The translations under genes and the position numbers were made by a program. A stretch of DNA of 64,000 nt from Sphingopyxis sp. HIX (lineage in GTDB: Bacteria; Pseudomonadota; Alphaproteobacteria; Sphingomonadales; Sphingomonadaceae), in NCBI RefSeq assembly GCF_001468285.1, contig NZ_LNSB01000004.1, positions 62,001 through 126,000 on the forward strand. Direction: 5' to 3'. Shown one piece after another: positions 43,812 to 53,051 of this stretch (position 1 is the first letter of the stretch; the number at the start of each line of letters is the position of its first letter). Under the pieces are notes generated by a model. That model saw only the letters and a list, made by a program, of their open reading frames with translations. It ran no database searches and was not told the origin of the DNA.

Positions 43812-44348
43812 TTAGCGCAGGCCAGAGAATTTGATGTCCTGCACGCGGCCGTAGCGGACGTCGCAGCTGAAGCGGCCGCGGTCGTAATAGCCGCCGCGGC
43901 CCCAGCGGCCGCCGTAGCCGTCGCGGACGACGACCTGGCCCTTGACCTTGTAACCGTCGCGCTTGCGATCGATGCTGGTCACCTGGGTGACGTCGGTGTT
44001 GCCATAGCGGCGGCTGCCGCGTTCGACGGCGTTGACGCACTGGTTCACCGCGCTGCGGCTGTTGCCGTAGCGGCCATAGTCATAACCATAGCCGTAGCGC
44101 GGGTCGTTGTCGTAGCGACCGCGATAGTCGTCGCGATAACGGCCGTCGTAGCGCGAATCATAGCGGTCGTTGTTGCCGCTCGACAGGATCGCGGCGAGGC
44201 CGCCGAGGACGACGGCGCCGGCGATCACTTCGCCCGCGCTGATCCCGTCGCCGTCGCGGTCGCGGGCCATTGCGGGGGTGCTGCCGAGCATCAATGCGCC
44301 GGCGGTGGCCGCACCAACTGCGGCCTTGGTCATCTTGGTCATAGCCAT
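43812..44348 (-). CDS. Secreted RY-rich protein, paralog A
   Basis: 178 residues: signal peptide (MAMTKMTKAAVGAATAGALM, cut near AMA), then DGDGISAGEVIAGAVVLGG, a hydrophobic glycine-rich helix, a low-complexity stretch of Asp, Arg, Tyr and Gly (DRYDSRYDGRYRDDYRGRY, about 60-95), and a beta-rich C-terminal part with Cys101 and Cys164. Paralog of the next gene (same GEV segment and closing beta strands). Cell-envelope protein of unknown role. Confidence 0.75.
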   Translation of the reverse strand: MAMTKMTKAAVGAATAGALMLGSTPAMARDRDGDGISAGEVIAGAVVLGGLAAILSSGNNDRYDSRYDGRYRDDYRGRYDNDPRYGYGYDYGRYGNSRSAVNQCVNAVERGSRRYGNTDVTQVTSIDRKRDGYKVKGQVVVRDGYGGRWGRGGYYDRGRFSCDVRYGRVQDIKFSGLR

Positions 44349-44425
44349 GGTTCGGTCTCCTTCAACGCAGGGGGCAATGATTCGCCGCCTGTTGATACGG
44401 GTATAGAAGGAGGGGGGTGTCGCGG

Positions 44426-44457
44426 GTCTGAACCCCCCGCTTATCTGGGGTTCAGAC
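44426..44457. other. Inverted repeat upstream of paralog A
   Basis: GTCTGAACCCC-CCGCTTATCT-GGGGTTCAGAC, perfect 11-bp arms, 78 bp before the start. A third half-site GGGGTTCAG follows at about 44470. A similar TGAAC-C-GTTCA palindrome is near 45265, upstream of paralog B. Regulator unknown. Confidence 0.55.
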
Positions 44458-44484
44458 TTGGTTTAGCGGGGGTTCAGGCAAAAA

Positions 44485-44633
44485 AATCCTCCCCACGCGA
44501 AGCGATGGGGAGGTGGCAGCCCGTAGGGCTGACGGAGGGGTTCGACGCCGCAGGCGTCGGTGCGAGGCCAGACCCCTCCACCACCCGCTTCGCGGGCGGT
44601 CCCCCTCCCCAATGCTTCGCGATGGGGAGGATC
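44485..44633. repeat. GNA-hairpin dispersed repeat, copy 4
   Basis: Bounded by aatcctcccc and ggggaggatc. Hairpins: CGC-GAA-GCG, CAGCCC-GTA-GGGCTG, CGACGCC-GCA-GGCGTCG, CCCGC-TTC-GCGGG. Its middle part is nearly identical to copy 2, with a different second hairpin that is still fully paired. Lies between the two paralogous genes. Confidence 0.85.
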
Positions 44634-44640
44634 TGGATGG

Positions 44641-45180
44641 TCAGCCGTTAAACGTCACATCCACCACGCGGCCGCCACGGTAGCTGCAGCCGAAGCTGCG
44701 CGTCTCGCCGCCGAGGCGCGAGGCGGTGCCGGTGACGTACCAGCCGCCGTTGTTGGGCTCGGTGCCGGTGACGCTGTCGACGCGTGCGTCGTCGCCCATC
44801 TCGCCCTCGACCGCCCAGCTGCACGCGTCGGCGGCGCGCGCCTCGGCCTCGCCGCGGCCATAGGCGCCGCCGGAGATGTCGCTGCCGTCGTCGGCATTGG
44901 CATCGGGCTGGTAGCGCGGGACTTCGCGATATTCGTCGTCGTTCCGGTAGGGCGGGTCGTATCGCTGTTCGCGGCGCTCATTCTTGTCCTTGCTCGCGGC
45001 GCTGGCGATTGCCGCGATCGCACCGATCACGAACAGCCCGCCGAGCACTTCGCCGGTGCTGATATTGTCGCGGTCGCGGTGGTGCCAGCCGCCGTAGCGC
45101 TTGCGCGCTTCGGCCGGGGTTGCGGCGAAGGAGGTCATCAGGACCGCGGTGGCGGCGGCGAAGCTCATGAAACGGCGCAT
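44641..45180 (-). CDS. Secreted protein, paralog B
   Basis: 179 residues from MRRFMSFAAATAVLMTS (signal peptide, cut near AEA). Same plan as paralog A: DRDNISTGEVLGGLFVIGAI, a hydrophilic middle, and a C-terminal domain with Cys residues at about 119 and 164 and the strands RVVDVTFNG. Start at the second possible ATG because the earlier 9 codons do not fit a signal peptide. Confidence 0.75.
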   Translation of the reverse strand: MRRFMSFAAATAVLMTSFAATPAEARKRYGGWHHRDRDNISTGEVLGGLFVIGAIAAIASAASKDKNERREQRYDPPYRNDDEYREVPRYQPDANADDGSDISGGAYGRGEAEARAADACSWAVEGEMGDDARVDSVTGTEPNNGGWYVTGTASRLGGETRSFGCSYRGGRVVDVTFNG

Positions 45181-45303
45181 AGAGAATAGTCCCCAAGCTG
45201 CGGGCACGGGAACGCCCCGCCCGCTTGTGATCCGGCAATAGGGGCGCGATGCTTTCGCGCCGCTGAACCGTTCAAGAGCGGCGGCGAAGCGTTGGCGGGC
45301 AGC

Positions 45304-45337
45304 AAAAAGGCCCGCCGTCGCGGCTGCGAGGCGGGCC
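45304..45337 (-). terminator. Intrinsic terminator of the glycine-zipper gene
   Basis: On the minus strand GGCCCGCC-TCGCAGCCGCGAC-GGCGGGCC followed by TTTTT, about 24 bp after the gene stop. Confidence 0.85.
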
Positions 45338-45360
45338 CTCTGGTCTGGCTGGTCCGTGGC

Positions 45361-46275
45361 TCAGCAGACGCAGCGCGGCTTGGGCCGGGGCTTCCACTTC
45401 TTCTTCGCGACGTAGCGCTTCTTCTTCACCGGCACATTCTCGTAATAGGTACGCGTCGAGGTTTCGATCGTCTCGGTCACCACGGGCGCGCCGGTGGTGA
45501 TCACCGTCGTGACGACGACGCCCGGGGTGTAATAGCCATAGGGCGCGCCATAGCCGTAGTGGCCGTAGCCGCCCTGCTGATAGACGGTGGTCGCGCCATT
45601 GCCATGATAGGCCGGCGGGGGCGGATAGCCGCCGTGCGAATAGCTTTCCTGCCGGTAATAGCTGCCACCCTGGCGGTAGTGGCCGCCGCGGCTGGCCCAC
45701 CAGTCGTCGCAGCGCTTCTTGTCCGCGGCGCTGCCGATCGCGCCGCCCGCGACCGCGCCCAGCGCGCCGCCGATGATCGTGCCTTCGGTGCGGTTGCCCT
45801 TGCCGGCGATGCGGTTGCCGGCGATGCCCCCCACCAGTCCGCCGACAACCGCCCCGCCAACTGTGCCCCCCCGGCCACAGCGGCGCTCCATGTCGGCGTC
45901 GTAGCTCGCGTCGTAACCGCCGCGATAACCGTCGTCGCCGTCATAATAGGGATCATAGGCCGGCGGCGGCGGGGCATAGCTGCTGCCCGCGCCTTCGATC
46001 GTGCCTTCATATTCGCCGTCGTAGCGGCGGCCGTCGGGCGCCTCGTAGGTGCCGTTCCACGTCCCGGTCCAGCGCCCCTCGGCGTCGTAGGTGCCGTTCA
46101 CCTGGCGATAGTCGACCTCGCTCGGCACACGGTCGGGATAGCCGGTATAGACGCGCGTGTCCGACGCGGTCGGCGCGCCGTAATCGAGGCGGCCTTTTTT
46201 GTCGCCGGCGTGCGCCTGGCCGGCCAGCAGCAGCGATCCGGCGGCGATTCCCAGAAGAAGTGCGGTGCGTCGCAT
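45361..46275 (-). CDS. Glycine-zipper outer-membrane protein
   Basis: 304 residues: signal peptide (MRRTALLLGIAAGSLLLAGQAHA), a Tyr/Asp/Gly-rich segment (about 50-120), then a glycine-zipper 2TM region (GGTVGGAVVGGLVGGIAGNRIAG and GGALGAVAGGAIGSAADKK at about 145-185), and a tyrosine- and glycine-rich tail with VVTTVITTGAPVVTETIETS and a lysine-rich end. Related to 17-kDa surface antigen-like proteins; envelope integrity is a plausible role. Confidence 0.82.
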   Translation of the reverse strand: MRRTALLLGIAAGSLLLAGQAHAGDKKGRLDYGAPTASDTRVYTGYPDRVPSEVDYRQVNGTYDAEGRWTGTWNGTYEAPDGRRYDGEYEGTIEGAGSSYAPPPPAYDPYYDGDDGYRGGYDASYDADMERRCGRGGTVGGAVVGGLVGGIAGNRIAGKGNRTEGTIIGGALGAVAGGAIGSAADKKRCDDWWASRGGHYRQGGSYYRQESYSHGGYPPPPAYHGNGATTVYQQGGYGHYGYGAPYGYYTPGVVVTTVITTGAPVVTETIETSTRTYYENVPVKKKRYVAKKKWKPRPKPRCVC

Positions 46276-46408
46276 GGCGTAACTCCCTGTTTCCGTGGGC
46301 CTTGCCGGGGGCGGCGAGGGCCATTGGTTAACAAAGTGTTTAGCAAAAGCACAGTCTGTCGGCGAATCCGTTTACCTTGACTGGTTTGTCTCGATTTGGG
46401 GCAGATTT

Positions 46409-46897
46409 TCAGCCAGCCAGCGCCCCTGCGATGCGCGCGACCAGCGCCTCAGCGCCGCTCTGGTCGTCGGGAGAGAAGCGCGAGGGTAGCGGGCTGTCGA
46501 GGTCGAGCACGCCGATCAGGCGCCCTTCGGCGACGATCGGCACGACGAGTTCGCTGCGGCTGTCGGCGTCGCACGCGATATGGCCGGGGAAGGCGTGGAC
46601 GTCCTCGACGCGCTGGGTCGCGCGGGTGCGCGCCGCCGCGCCGCACACGCCTTTGTCCAGCGGGATGCGGATGCACGCCGCCTTGCCCTGGAAGGGGCCG
46701 AGCACGAGCTCGCTGCCGTCGAAGCGATAGAAGCCCGCCCAGTTCAAATCGGGGATCGCCTGCCAGATCAAGGCCGCGACATTGGCCATATTGGCGATGC
46801 CGTCGGGCTCGCCCGCGACGAGCGCTGCGGCGGCATCGGCGGTTTCGGCCCAAAGGGCGTCGGCGGTGGTGGCGGTGGGGGCGAAGGCAAAGGACAT
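46409..46897 (-). CDS. msrC: Free methionine-(R)-sulfoxide reductase (GAF domain)
   Basis: 162-residue GAF-domain protein with the fRMsr signatures: WAGFYRF, GVCGAAA and the catalytic VEDVHAFPGHIACDADSRSE, with the two cysteine positions in place. It reduces free methionine-R-sulfoxide using thioredoxin. Small gap to the next gene. Confidence 0.85.
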   Translation of the reverse strand: MSFAFAPTATTADALWAETADAAAALVAGEPDGIANMANVAALIWQAIPDLNWAGFYRFDGSELVLGPFQGKAACIRIPLDKGVCGAAARTRATQRVEDVHAFPGHIACDADSRSELVVPIVAEGRLIGVLDLDSPLPSRFSPDDQSGAEALVARIAGALAG

Positions 46898-46912
46898 GGG
46901 CTTCTTTCGGGA

Positions 46913-48052
46913 TCAGAGCGTGCAGGTCGGCAGGAAGACCGGCGCGGCGGGCGCGTCAGCGCGCCAGCTCAGCCGGAAGATCACATATTGGGCGGCATGG
47001 TCCGAAAGAACAGGGCCATTTTTGCCGTCGAAGAGCGTCGCAACCGCGAGGGGTTCGACCCGCAGCGCATCCGAGCTGTGAAAACCGAGCAGGTCGTAGG
47101 CGTCGGTCCAGGCTCTGGCGTCGGTCATCGGGGTGACGCGGGCGGCGAGGCCGGGGCCCTTGGCGGCGAGCCGGAAGGCGGGGTCGGCGGCGAAACGGCC
47201 CGTCTTGTCGCCCGCGCGATAATTGTTGAAATCGCCCGCGGCGATCATCGCGCCGTCGCCGCCGAAGCCGTGCAGCAGCGCGTCGTTTTCGAGTGTCTGC
47301 ATGACATGCGCGGTTTCGGCGCGCGCGATGCTCACGCCCGACGGCTCGCGCGAATTGCGGTGGGTGTTGAAGATCGTCAGCGGCTCGGGTGCGCCTGGCA
47401 GCGCGGCATGGACGACCATGCCGCCCTTGTTCGACAGGCAGTCATAGCCCGCGCAGCTGCCCGCGTAGAAAGCGTCGCTCGCATAAGCGGGCAGGGGCGG
47501 ATCGCCCGTTGTCCTGGGCAACGGCAGGTCGGTCGCGACATAGAGGCCGCTGTCGAGCCATTTGCCGATCCCTTCGCCTTTCCACCAGCGGCCGGCCTCG
47601 GCATGTCCTGACCGCGGGATCGGCACGGGCATATGCCGCGGGCGGTCGACGGCGGGGCCGGGGAGGATGTTGGCAAAGCCGGCCTCAGCGGCGATGCGCG
47701 AGGCTTCGGGGGTGAACGCCTTGTGCAGGATCAATATGTCGGGGCCGAGGCCGGCCTTGCGCCGTTTGGCGATCCAGTCGGCGATCGCGGCGAGCTTCGG
47801 CTCGCGGCCGCTGCGGATCGGCCAGGGCAGGCCCTCGACATTCCAGAGCAGGACGCGCAGCCGGATCGCCTTGCGACCGCCCGCGAGCGTCTCGACCTGC
47901 GGCAGCGCCGCCGGGTCATAGCATCGGGCGTGGCGCTCGACGCGCGCCAGCTTGCCGTTGGGCAGGACGGACCAGATCGCCGCCGCCAGCCCGAAGAGGG
48001 CGACGGCGGCGATCGCGAGCCGGCGGCCTATTCGACGCTGAGGCCGGTCCAT
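46913..48052 (-). CDS. Endonuclease/exonuclease/phosphatase family protein
   Basis: 379 residues with a membrane-anchoring N-terminus (RRLAIAAVALFGLAAAIWSVL). The EEP metal-site motifs are visible: NVEGLPW, NTHRNS, AGDFNN and SDHAAQY. The substrate may be a nucleic acid, inositol phosphate or lipid; a sphingomyelinase-like activity is possible. Its start overlaps the prolyl oligopeptidase end by 25 bp. Confidence 0.85.
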   Translation of the reverse strand: MDRPQRRIGRRLAIAAVALFGLAAAIWSVLPNGKLARVERHARCYDPAALPQVETLAGGRKAIRLRVLLWNVEGLPWPIRSGREPKLAAIADWIAKRRKAGLGPDILILHKAFTPEASRIAAEAGFANILPGPAVDRPRHMPVPIPRSGHAEAGRWWKGEGIGKWLDSGLYVATDLPLPRTTGDPPLPAYASDAFYAGSCAGYDCLSNKGGMVVHAALPGAPEPLTIFNTHRNSREPSGVSIARAETAHVMQTLENDALLHGFGGDGAMIAAGDFNNYRAGDKTGRFAADPAFRLAAKGPGLAARVTPMTDARAWTDAYDLLGFHSSDALRVEPLAVATLFDGKNGPVLSDHAAQYVIFRLSWRADAPAAPVFLPTCTL

Positions 48053-50190
48053 TTGGCCGCAAAGGCATATTTGTCCGCGGCTTCGGCGATGACCTTGTCG
48101 GTCGGCTTGCCCGAACCATGGCCGGCGCGCGTCTCGATGCGGATCAGGTGCGGCTTGTCGCCCGCATGCGCATGCTGGAGCGCGGCGGTATATTTGAAGC
48201 TGTGCCCGGGGACCACCCGATCATCGGTGTCGGCGGTCGTCACCAGCACCGCCGGATAGGAAACGCCGTCCTTGATATTATGATAGGGCGAATAGCCGAG
48301 CAGGTTGCGGAAATCGCCTTCCTTCGACGGATAGCCATAATCGTCGACCCAGTAACGCCCGGCGGTGAAGCGGTCGAAGCGCAGCATGTCCATCACGCCG
48401 ACCGCGGGCAGCGCCGCGGCGATCAGGTCGGGGCGCTGGTTGGTCACCGCGCCGACGAGCAGCCCGCCGCTCGAGCCGCCCTCGATCGCGAGTTGGCCCT
48501 TGCCGGTGATCCCCTCGGCGATCAGATATTCGCCCGCGCCGATGAAATCGTCGAAGACATTCTGCTTCTTGTCGAGGCGGCCGGCATCGTGCCACGCCTT
48601 GCCATATTCGCCGCCGCCGCGCAGGTTCGCGATCGCCAGGACGCCGCCCTTGTCGACCCAAGCGAGCCGCGTCGGCGAAAAGCCCGGGGTCATCGAGACG
48701 TTGAAGCCGCCATAACCATAGAGAAGCGTCGGCGATCCCTTGCTGCGGTCGAGGCCCTTTTTCATCACCAGGAACATCGGCACGCGGGTGCCGTCCTTCG
48801 AGGTATAGAAGCGCTGCTCGACGGCGAAGTCCTGCGGATCGAAGGTCAGCTTGGGCTCGGCGAAAATCTCGCTCTTTCCGGTCGCGGTGTCGAGCCGGTA
48901 GATCGTCGTCGGGCGGGCGTAGCTCGAGAAAGCGTAAAAGGTTTCGGGATCGGCCGACTTGCCGCCGAAGCCCGAGGCCGAGCCGATGTCGGCGAGCTTG
49001 ATGTTCGCAACGGGCTTGCCGTCGAGCGCGACCATGCGCGCTTCCGACTTGGCGTCGCCCAAATAGGAGAGGATGATGCGATTGCCGACGCGCGAGGCGC
49101 CGACCAGCGTCGCCTCCTGTTCGCCGACGAGCTGGGTCAGCGCCTCGGGCTTTTTGATGTCCATCGACACCAGCCGCTGGCGCGGCGCGCCCTTGTTGGT
49201 GAGGAAGGTGAAGCGGGTGCCCGCGTTGGTCACATATTCCCAATTGTTCGCGAAGTCGTCGACCAAGGTCACCGGCTTGCCTGCGCCCTTGGGGCCGATC
49301 GGATAGAGCGTCAGCCCATAGCGCTCGTCGGTGCCTTCGGAGCCGACGACGATCAGATATTTGCCATCGTCGCTGACGATCGCGCTGTTGTTGAGCTTGG
49401 GCTTGTCGGGGGTCGCGTGGATCGGCACGTCGGCGCTCTGCGGCGTGCCGAGCTTGTGGAAATAGACGGTGTGATTTTCGTTCAGCGACTGGAAGGCCGC
49501 GCCCTCGGCGGGCTCGGGGAAGCGCGAATAATAGAAGCCGCTGCCGTCCTTCGCCCAGTCGAGCGCCGAGAATTTGACCCAGCGCACTTCGTCCGACAAA
49601 TCCTTGCCCGTCGCGACGTCCATGACGCGCACGATGCGCCAGTCGGTGCCGCCGTCCTGCACCGAATAGAGGAGGTGCTTGCCGTCCTCCGACGGAGTCC
49701 ATTCGGCGAGCGCGGTCGCGCCGTCCTTGGCCCAGCCATTGGGGTCGATGAGGACCCGCCCTTCGCCCTTCAGCCCTTCGCGGACATAGAGCACCGACTG
49801 CGGCTGTAGCCCGTCGTTTCGGGTGTAGAAGTAACGCGTACCCGCCTTGCGCGGCAGGCCGAAGCGTTCGTAATTATAGAGCTCGGTCATGCGGCTCTTG
49901 AACGCATCGCGGCCGGGCAGCGTATCCAGATAGGCGTCGGTGACCTTGTTCTGGTCGGCGACCCACGCGGCGACCTTCGGATTGACGCGGACATCGTCCT
50001 CCAGCCAGCGATAGGGGTCGGCGACGTCGACGCCGAACTGCGGATCGACCGTGGTGCCGCGCTCGGTCGCGGGATAGGCGAGTGCATCGGGCGTGGTCGC
50101 GCTCGCGGCATCGCCCGCGGCCTGCGCGGCGGCGGGGGTCATGAACAGGGCGACCAGCGCGAGCGGCGCCGACAGGGATTTACGGGACAT
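48028..50190 (-). CDS. Prolyl oligopeptidase family protein (S9)
   Basis: 720 residues with signal peptide (MSRKSLSAPLALVALFMTPAAAQAAG). Propeller domain (about 60-430) and C-terminal catalytic domain with Ser in EGGSSGGLLVG, Asp in TTADTDDRVVP and His in RAGHGSG. Secreted or periplasmic peptidase for short proline-containing peptides. A long upstream frame through repeat copy 5 is shadow. Confidence 0.93.
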   Translation of the reverse strand: MSRKSLSAPLALVALFMTPAAAQAAGDAASATTPDALAYPATERGTTVDPQFGVDVADPYRWLEDDVRVNPKVAAWVADQNKVTDAYLDTLPGRDAFKSRMTELYNYERFGLPRKAGTRYFYTRNDGLQPQSVLYVREGLKGEGRVLIDPNGWAKDGATALAEWTPSEDGKHLLYSVQDGGTDWRIVRVMDVATGKDLSDEVRWVKFSALDWAKDGSGFYYSRFPEPAEGAAFQSLNENHTVYFHKLGTPQSADVPIHATPDKPKLNNSAIVSDDGKYLIVVGSEGTDERYGLTLYPIGPKGAGKPVTLVDDFANNWEYVTNAGTRFTFLTNKGAPRQRLVSMDIKKPEALTQLVGEQEATLVGASRVGNRIILSYLGDAKSEARMVALDGKPVANIKLADIGSASGFGGKSADPETFYAFSSYARPTTIYRLDTATGKSEIFAEPKLTFDPQDFAVEQRFYTSKDGTRVPMFLVMKKGLDRSKGSPTLLYGYGGFNVSMTPGFSPTRLAWVDKGGVLAIANLRGGGEYGKAWHDAGRLDKKQNVFDDFIGAGEYLIAEGITGKGQLAIEGGSSGGLLVGAVTNQRPDLIAAALPAVGVMDMLRFDRFTAGRYWVDDYGYPSKEGDFRNLLGYSPYHNIKDGVSYPAVLVTTADTDDRVVPGHSFKYTAALQHAHAGDKPHLIRIETRAGHGSGKPTDKVIAEAADKYAFAAKWTGLSVE

Positions 50191-50307
50191 GGCAAGGCGA
50201 TCCTCATGCGCGGGGGAAATATTCTTTCGCCGATATGTAAGCATCGGCCTGCCGCGGGCAAGGGGATTTGCGGGGTGGGGAGAGGTGTCGGTGCGGGCGG
50301 CCCTTCC

Positions 50308-50452
50308 AATCCGCCCTGCGGCGTAGCCGTGGGGAGGGGGACCACCCGCAGGGTGGTGGAGGGGTCGATGCCGTAAGCTCAGCTCGAGGCCGCCACCCCT
50401 CCACCATGCTTCGCATGGTCCCCCTCCCCATCGCTTCGCGACAGGGAGGATT
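50308..50452. repeat. GNA-hairpin dispersed repeat, copy 5
   Basis: Bounded by aatccgccc and gggaggatt in the 315-bp gap between the peptidase start and phyR stop. Hairpins: CGGC-GTA-GCCG, ACCACCC-GCA-GGGTGGT, CCATGC-TTC-GCATGG and TCGC-TTC-GCGA. The third and fourth match copy 3; the second is a fully paired variant. The rest of the gap holds nothing that I recognise. Confidence 0.85.
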
Positions 50453-50505
50453 AGAAGGGCCGCTCCCACCCCCAAGGCCGTGAGCGCCTCTCGGTGTAGG
50501 TTGGC

Positions 50506-51294
50506 CTACGCCGCCAGTTGCGGCGTGAAGAGCAGGCTCTGGCTGATCGCGGCGCGGACGGTGTTTTCGCGGAACGGCTTCGAGATCAGGAAGGTTGGCT
50601 CGACGCGGTGGCCGGTGAGCAGCTTTTCGGGGAAGGCGGTGATGAAGATCGCGGGCACCGGGGCGATCGCGAGGATGTCCTGCACCGCGTCGATCCCCGA
50701 CGAGCCGTCGGCGAGCTGGATGTCGGCGAGGACGAGCCCCGCATCGCTGTTCGCAAAGGCCGCGACCGCATCCTCGTGCGTGGTCGCGACGCCCGCGACT
50801 TCGTGGCCCAGATCGCGGACGATCTGTTCGAGGTCCATCGCGATCAGCGGCTCGTCCTCGATGATCAGCACCGAAGTGCGCGCCTCGCGGTCGAGATCGT
50901 CGACCGCCTCGGCGAGCAGCACCTCGACCGTCGGGGTGTCGGTGGCGGTGATCAGCGCGGCTTCCTCGGCCGAAAAGCCTTCGAGCGCGGTGAGCAGCAG
51001 GATCTGGCGGCCGAGCGGGGTGAGGCGCGACAGGCGGCGCGTCGCGGCGCGGACGAAGGCGTCGTCGTCGCTGCCCTCGCCATCCTCGATGAAGGCGCTT
51101 TCCCAGATGCGGTGGAAGGTGCGGTAGAGGTCGATGCGGATGCCGTCGTCGCTGCGGAACTCGCCCGGCGCGGCGACGATGACTTCCAGCATCGTGTGGA
51201 CAAAATTGTCGCCATGCTGCTGGCTGCCGGTCAGCGCGCGCGCGTAGCGGCGCAGAAAGGGCAGGTGGCCGCGGATTTCTTCACCCAGACTCAT
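50506..51294 (-). CDS. phyR: General stress response regulator PhyR
   Basis: 262 residues: N-terminal sigma-factor-like domain (about 1-135, LGEEIRGHLPFLRRYARAL, QQHGDNFVHTML) and C-terminal receiver domain (about 140-258, phospho-Asp191 in VLADIQLADG, Lys239 in ISKPF). When phosphorylated, PhyR in alphaproteobacteria binds the anti-sigma factor NepR and frees the ECF sigma factor EcfG. Start preceded by AGGGAGGA. nepR and ecfG are not adjacent. Confidence 0.95.
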   Translation of the reverse strand: MSLGEEIRGHLPFLRRYARALTGSQQHGDNFVHTMLEVIVAAPGEFRSDDGIRIDLYRTFHRIWESAFIEDGEGSDDDAFVRAATRRLSRLTPLGRQILLLTALEGFSAEEAALITATDTPTVEVLLAEAVDDLDREARTSVLIIEDEPLIAMDLEQIVRDLGHEVAGVATTHEDAVAAFANSDAGLVLADIQLADGSSGIDAVQDILAIAPVPAIFITAFPEKLLTGHRVEPTFLISKPFRENTVRAAISQSLLFTPQLAA

Positions 51295-51320
51295 CAAATC
51301 CTCCCTCTTGGTAGCCGTCA

Positions 51321-51346
51321 TACGCCCCCGCGCGCGATCGGGTTCC
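51321..51346 (-). promoter_or_regulatory. EcfG-type promoter of phyR
   Basis: On the minus strand GGAAC (51346-51342), 17 bases, then CGTA (51324-51321), close to the EcfG consensus GGAAC-N16/17-CGTT. It lies about 27 bases before the phyR ATG. Variant at the last base of the -10 element. Agrees with autoregulation of phyR. Confidence 0.55.
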
Positions 51347-51518
51347 CGGGAAAGAGTCGGTTTTTGCGCAACCTGTCGGCCCGGCGTGCGTAGAAAAGGA
51401 CGGGACGCTAACGGGTTGCGACGATCGGGGCCGGAAATCCGCCTTCGTTGCCGGCTCGCCATTTGGTTTTGAGGATATATAGCATGGCAGAGCGACCCGG
51501 GGGCAGGACGGCGACGGG

Positions 51519-53018
51519 ATGACGCTGGAAGACAGGGGGCAGGCATTGGCCGACGGTGGGGACCGCGACCGCGCGCACGACGAGGCGCGCCGGCTGCGCA
51601 CATTGCGCGAATATCGCATCATGGACACCGCGCCCGAGCCGGCGTTCGACCGCGTGACCAAGCTGGTCGCCGACCTGTTCGACGTGCCGATCGCGCTCGT
51701 GTCGCTGGTCGACGACTGCCGCCAATGGTTCAAATCCTCCTATGGCCTCGATGTCGCCGAGACGCACCGCGACATCAGTTTCTGCCAATATGCGGTGATC
51801 GAGGAGCGGCCGGTGATCGTCCCCGATGCCCGCGAGGATTTGCGCTTCGTCGATAATCCGCTGGTCACGGGCGATCCCTTCATCCGTTTCTACGCCGGGG
51901 TGCCGCTGCGCGCCTATAATGGCGCGGTGCTCGGTACCCTGTGCATCATCGATCGCGAGCCGCGCGCGGCGCTCGATGCGCGCGAACTCGAGAGGCTCGG
52001 CGATTTTGCGGCGATCATCATGGCCGAGGCGGACCTCCGCCGCACGGTGATCGAGCGCGACGAGGCGCGCCACATGCTCGAGCGCGCGATGGACTTCTCG
52101 CGCATCGCGACGTGGCAGTTCGACGCCCAGACCGATGCGCTGAACTGGCGCGGCGCGGTCGCCGAACTGTGGGGCGAGGATTATGCGACCGCGCTGTCGA
52201 CCGGCGAGGGCTTTTTCGAGCGGCTCTATCCGCCCGACCGCGACGCGGTTCGCGTGACGCTGGGCGACGCTGTGGAGAACGGCACGCCCTATGCGACCGA
52301 ATATCGCATCGTGCATCCCGAAAAGGGGGTGCGCTGGATGGCGGCGCGTGCCGACTGGGACGTGCGCAGCAACGACGCGGTGCTGACCGGGATCAGCATC
52401 GATATCACCGAGCAGAAGAGCCGGCAGGAAAATGACGCGGTGCTGATGCGCGAGCTGCACCACCGCATGCGCAACCTGTTCGCGACGGTCGGTGCGATCA
52501 TCTCGCTGACGCGCCACGCCGCGACCGACGTCGACGATTATGTCGAACGGATCAGCAGCCGGCTCGACGCGCTCAACCGCGCGCAGAATGTGCTGCTCGG
52601 CGCGAATTTCCTGACCGGGTCGATGCACGCGCTGATGCGCGAGGTCGAGGCGGCCTTTCCGCGTATCCACTGGTCGGGTCCCGACCTCGAGCTGCCCGAA
52701 AATGCGCTGGTCGCGATGGCCCTGCTGTTCAACGAGCTCGCGACCAACGCGGTCAAGCATGGCGCGCTGTCGGGCAGGGAGGGGCAGGTCGATATCGCCT
52801 GGACGCAGGACAGCGACGGCGAGGATCGCCGCTTCCGCCTCACCTGGACCGAGAGCGGCGGCGATACGGCGGTCGCCGCGCCCGAGCGTACCAGCTTCGG
52901 CACCTTGCTGATGGAGCGCAGCGTGCGCAACAATCTCGGCGGCACGATCGAGCGGCGCTGGGAGCCGGGCGGGCTGGTGTGCACGATCACGCTTCCCGCG
53001 AAGTGGCGCGAAGCGTAA
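51519..53018 (+). CDS. GAF-PAS histidine kinase, HWE family
   Basis: 499 residues. GAF domain (about 30-175), PAS_3 domain (190-300, EYRIVHPEKGVRWM), then an HWE kinase core: ELHHRMRNLFATVGA (phospho-His 314 or 315), N-box FNELATNAVKHGAL and LTWTESGG (the W-x-E motif). No transmembrane segment, so cytoplasmic. Its place next to phyR suggests it could feed the general stress pathway, but HWE kinases have many outputs. Confidence 0.9.
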   Translation: MTLEDRGQALADGGDRDRAHDEARRLRTLREYRIMDTAPEPAFDRVTKLVADLFDVPIALVSLVDDCRQWFKSSYGLDVAETHRDISFCQYAVIEERPVIVPDAREDLRFVDNPLVTGDPFIRFYAGVPLRAYNGAVLGTLCIIDREPRAALDARELERLGDFAAIIMAEADLRRTVIERDEARHMLERAMDFSRIATWQFDAQTDALNWRGAVAELWGEDYATALSTGEGFFERLYPPDRDAVRVTLGDAVENGTPYATEYRIVHPEKGVRWMAARADWDVRSNDAVLTGISIDITEQKSRQENDAVLMRELHHRMRNLFATVGAIISLTRHAATDVDDYVERISSRLDALNRAQNVLLGANFLTGSMHALMREVEAAFPRIHWSGPDLELPENALVAMALLFNELATNAVKHGALSGREGQVDIAWTQDSDGEDRRFRLTWTESGGDTAVAAPERTSFGTLLMERSVRNNLGGTIERRWEPGGLVCTITLPAKWREA

Positions 53019-53051
53019 TATGCCGGCATAAACATGGGCGGGGGCCTGAAC

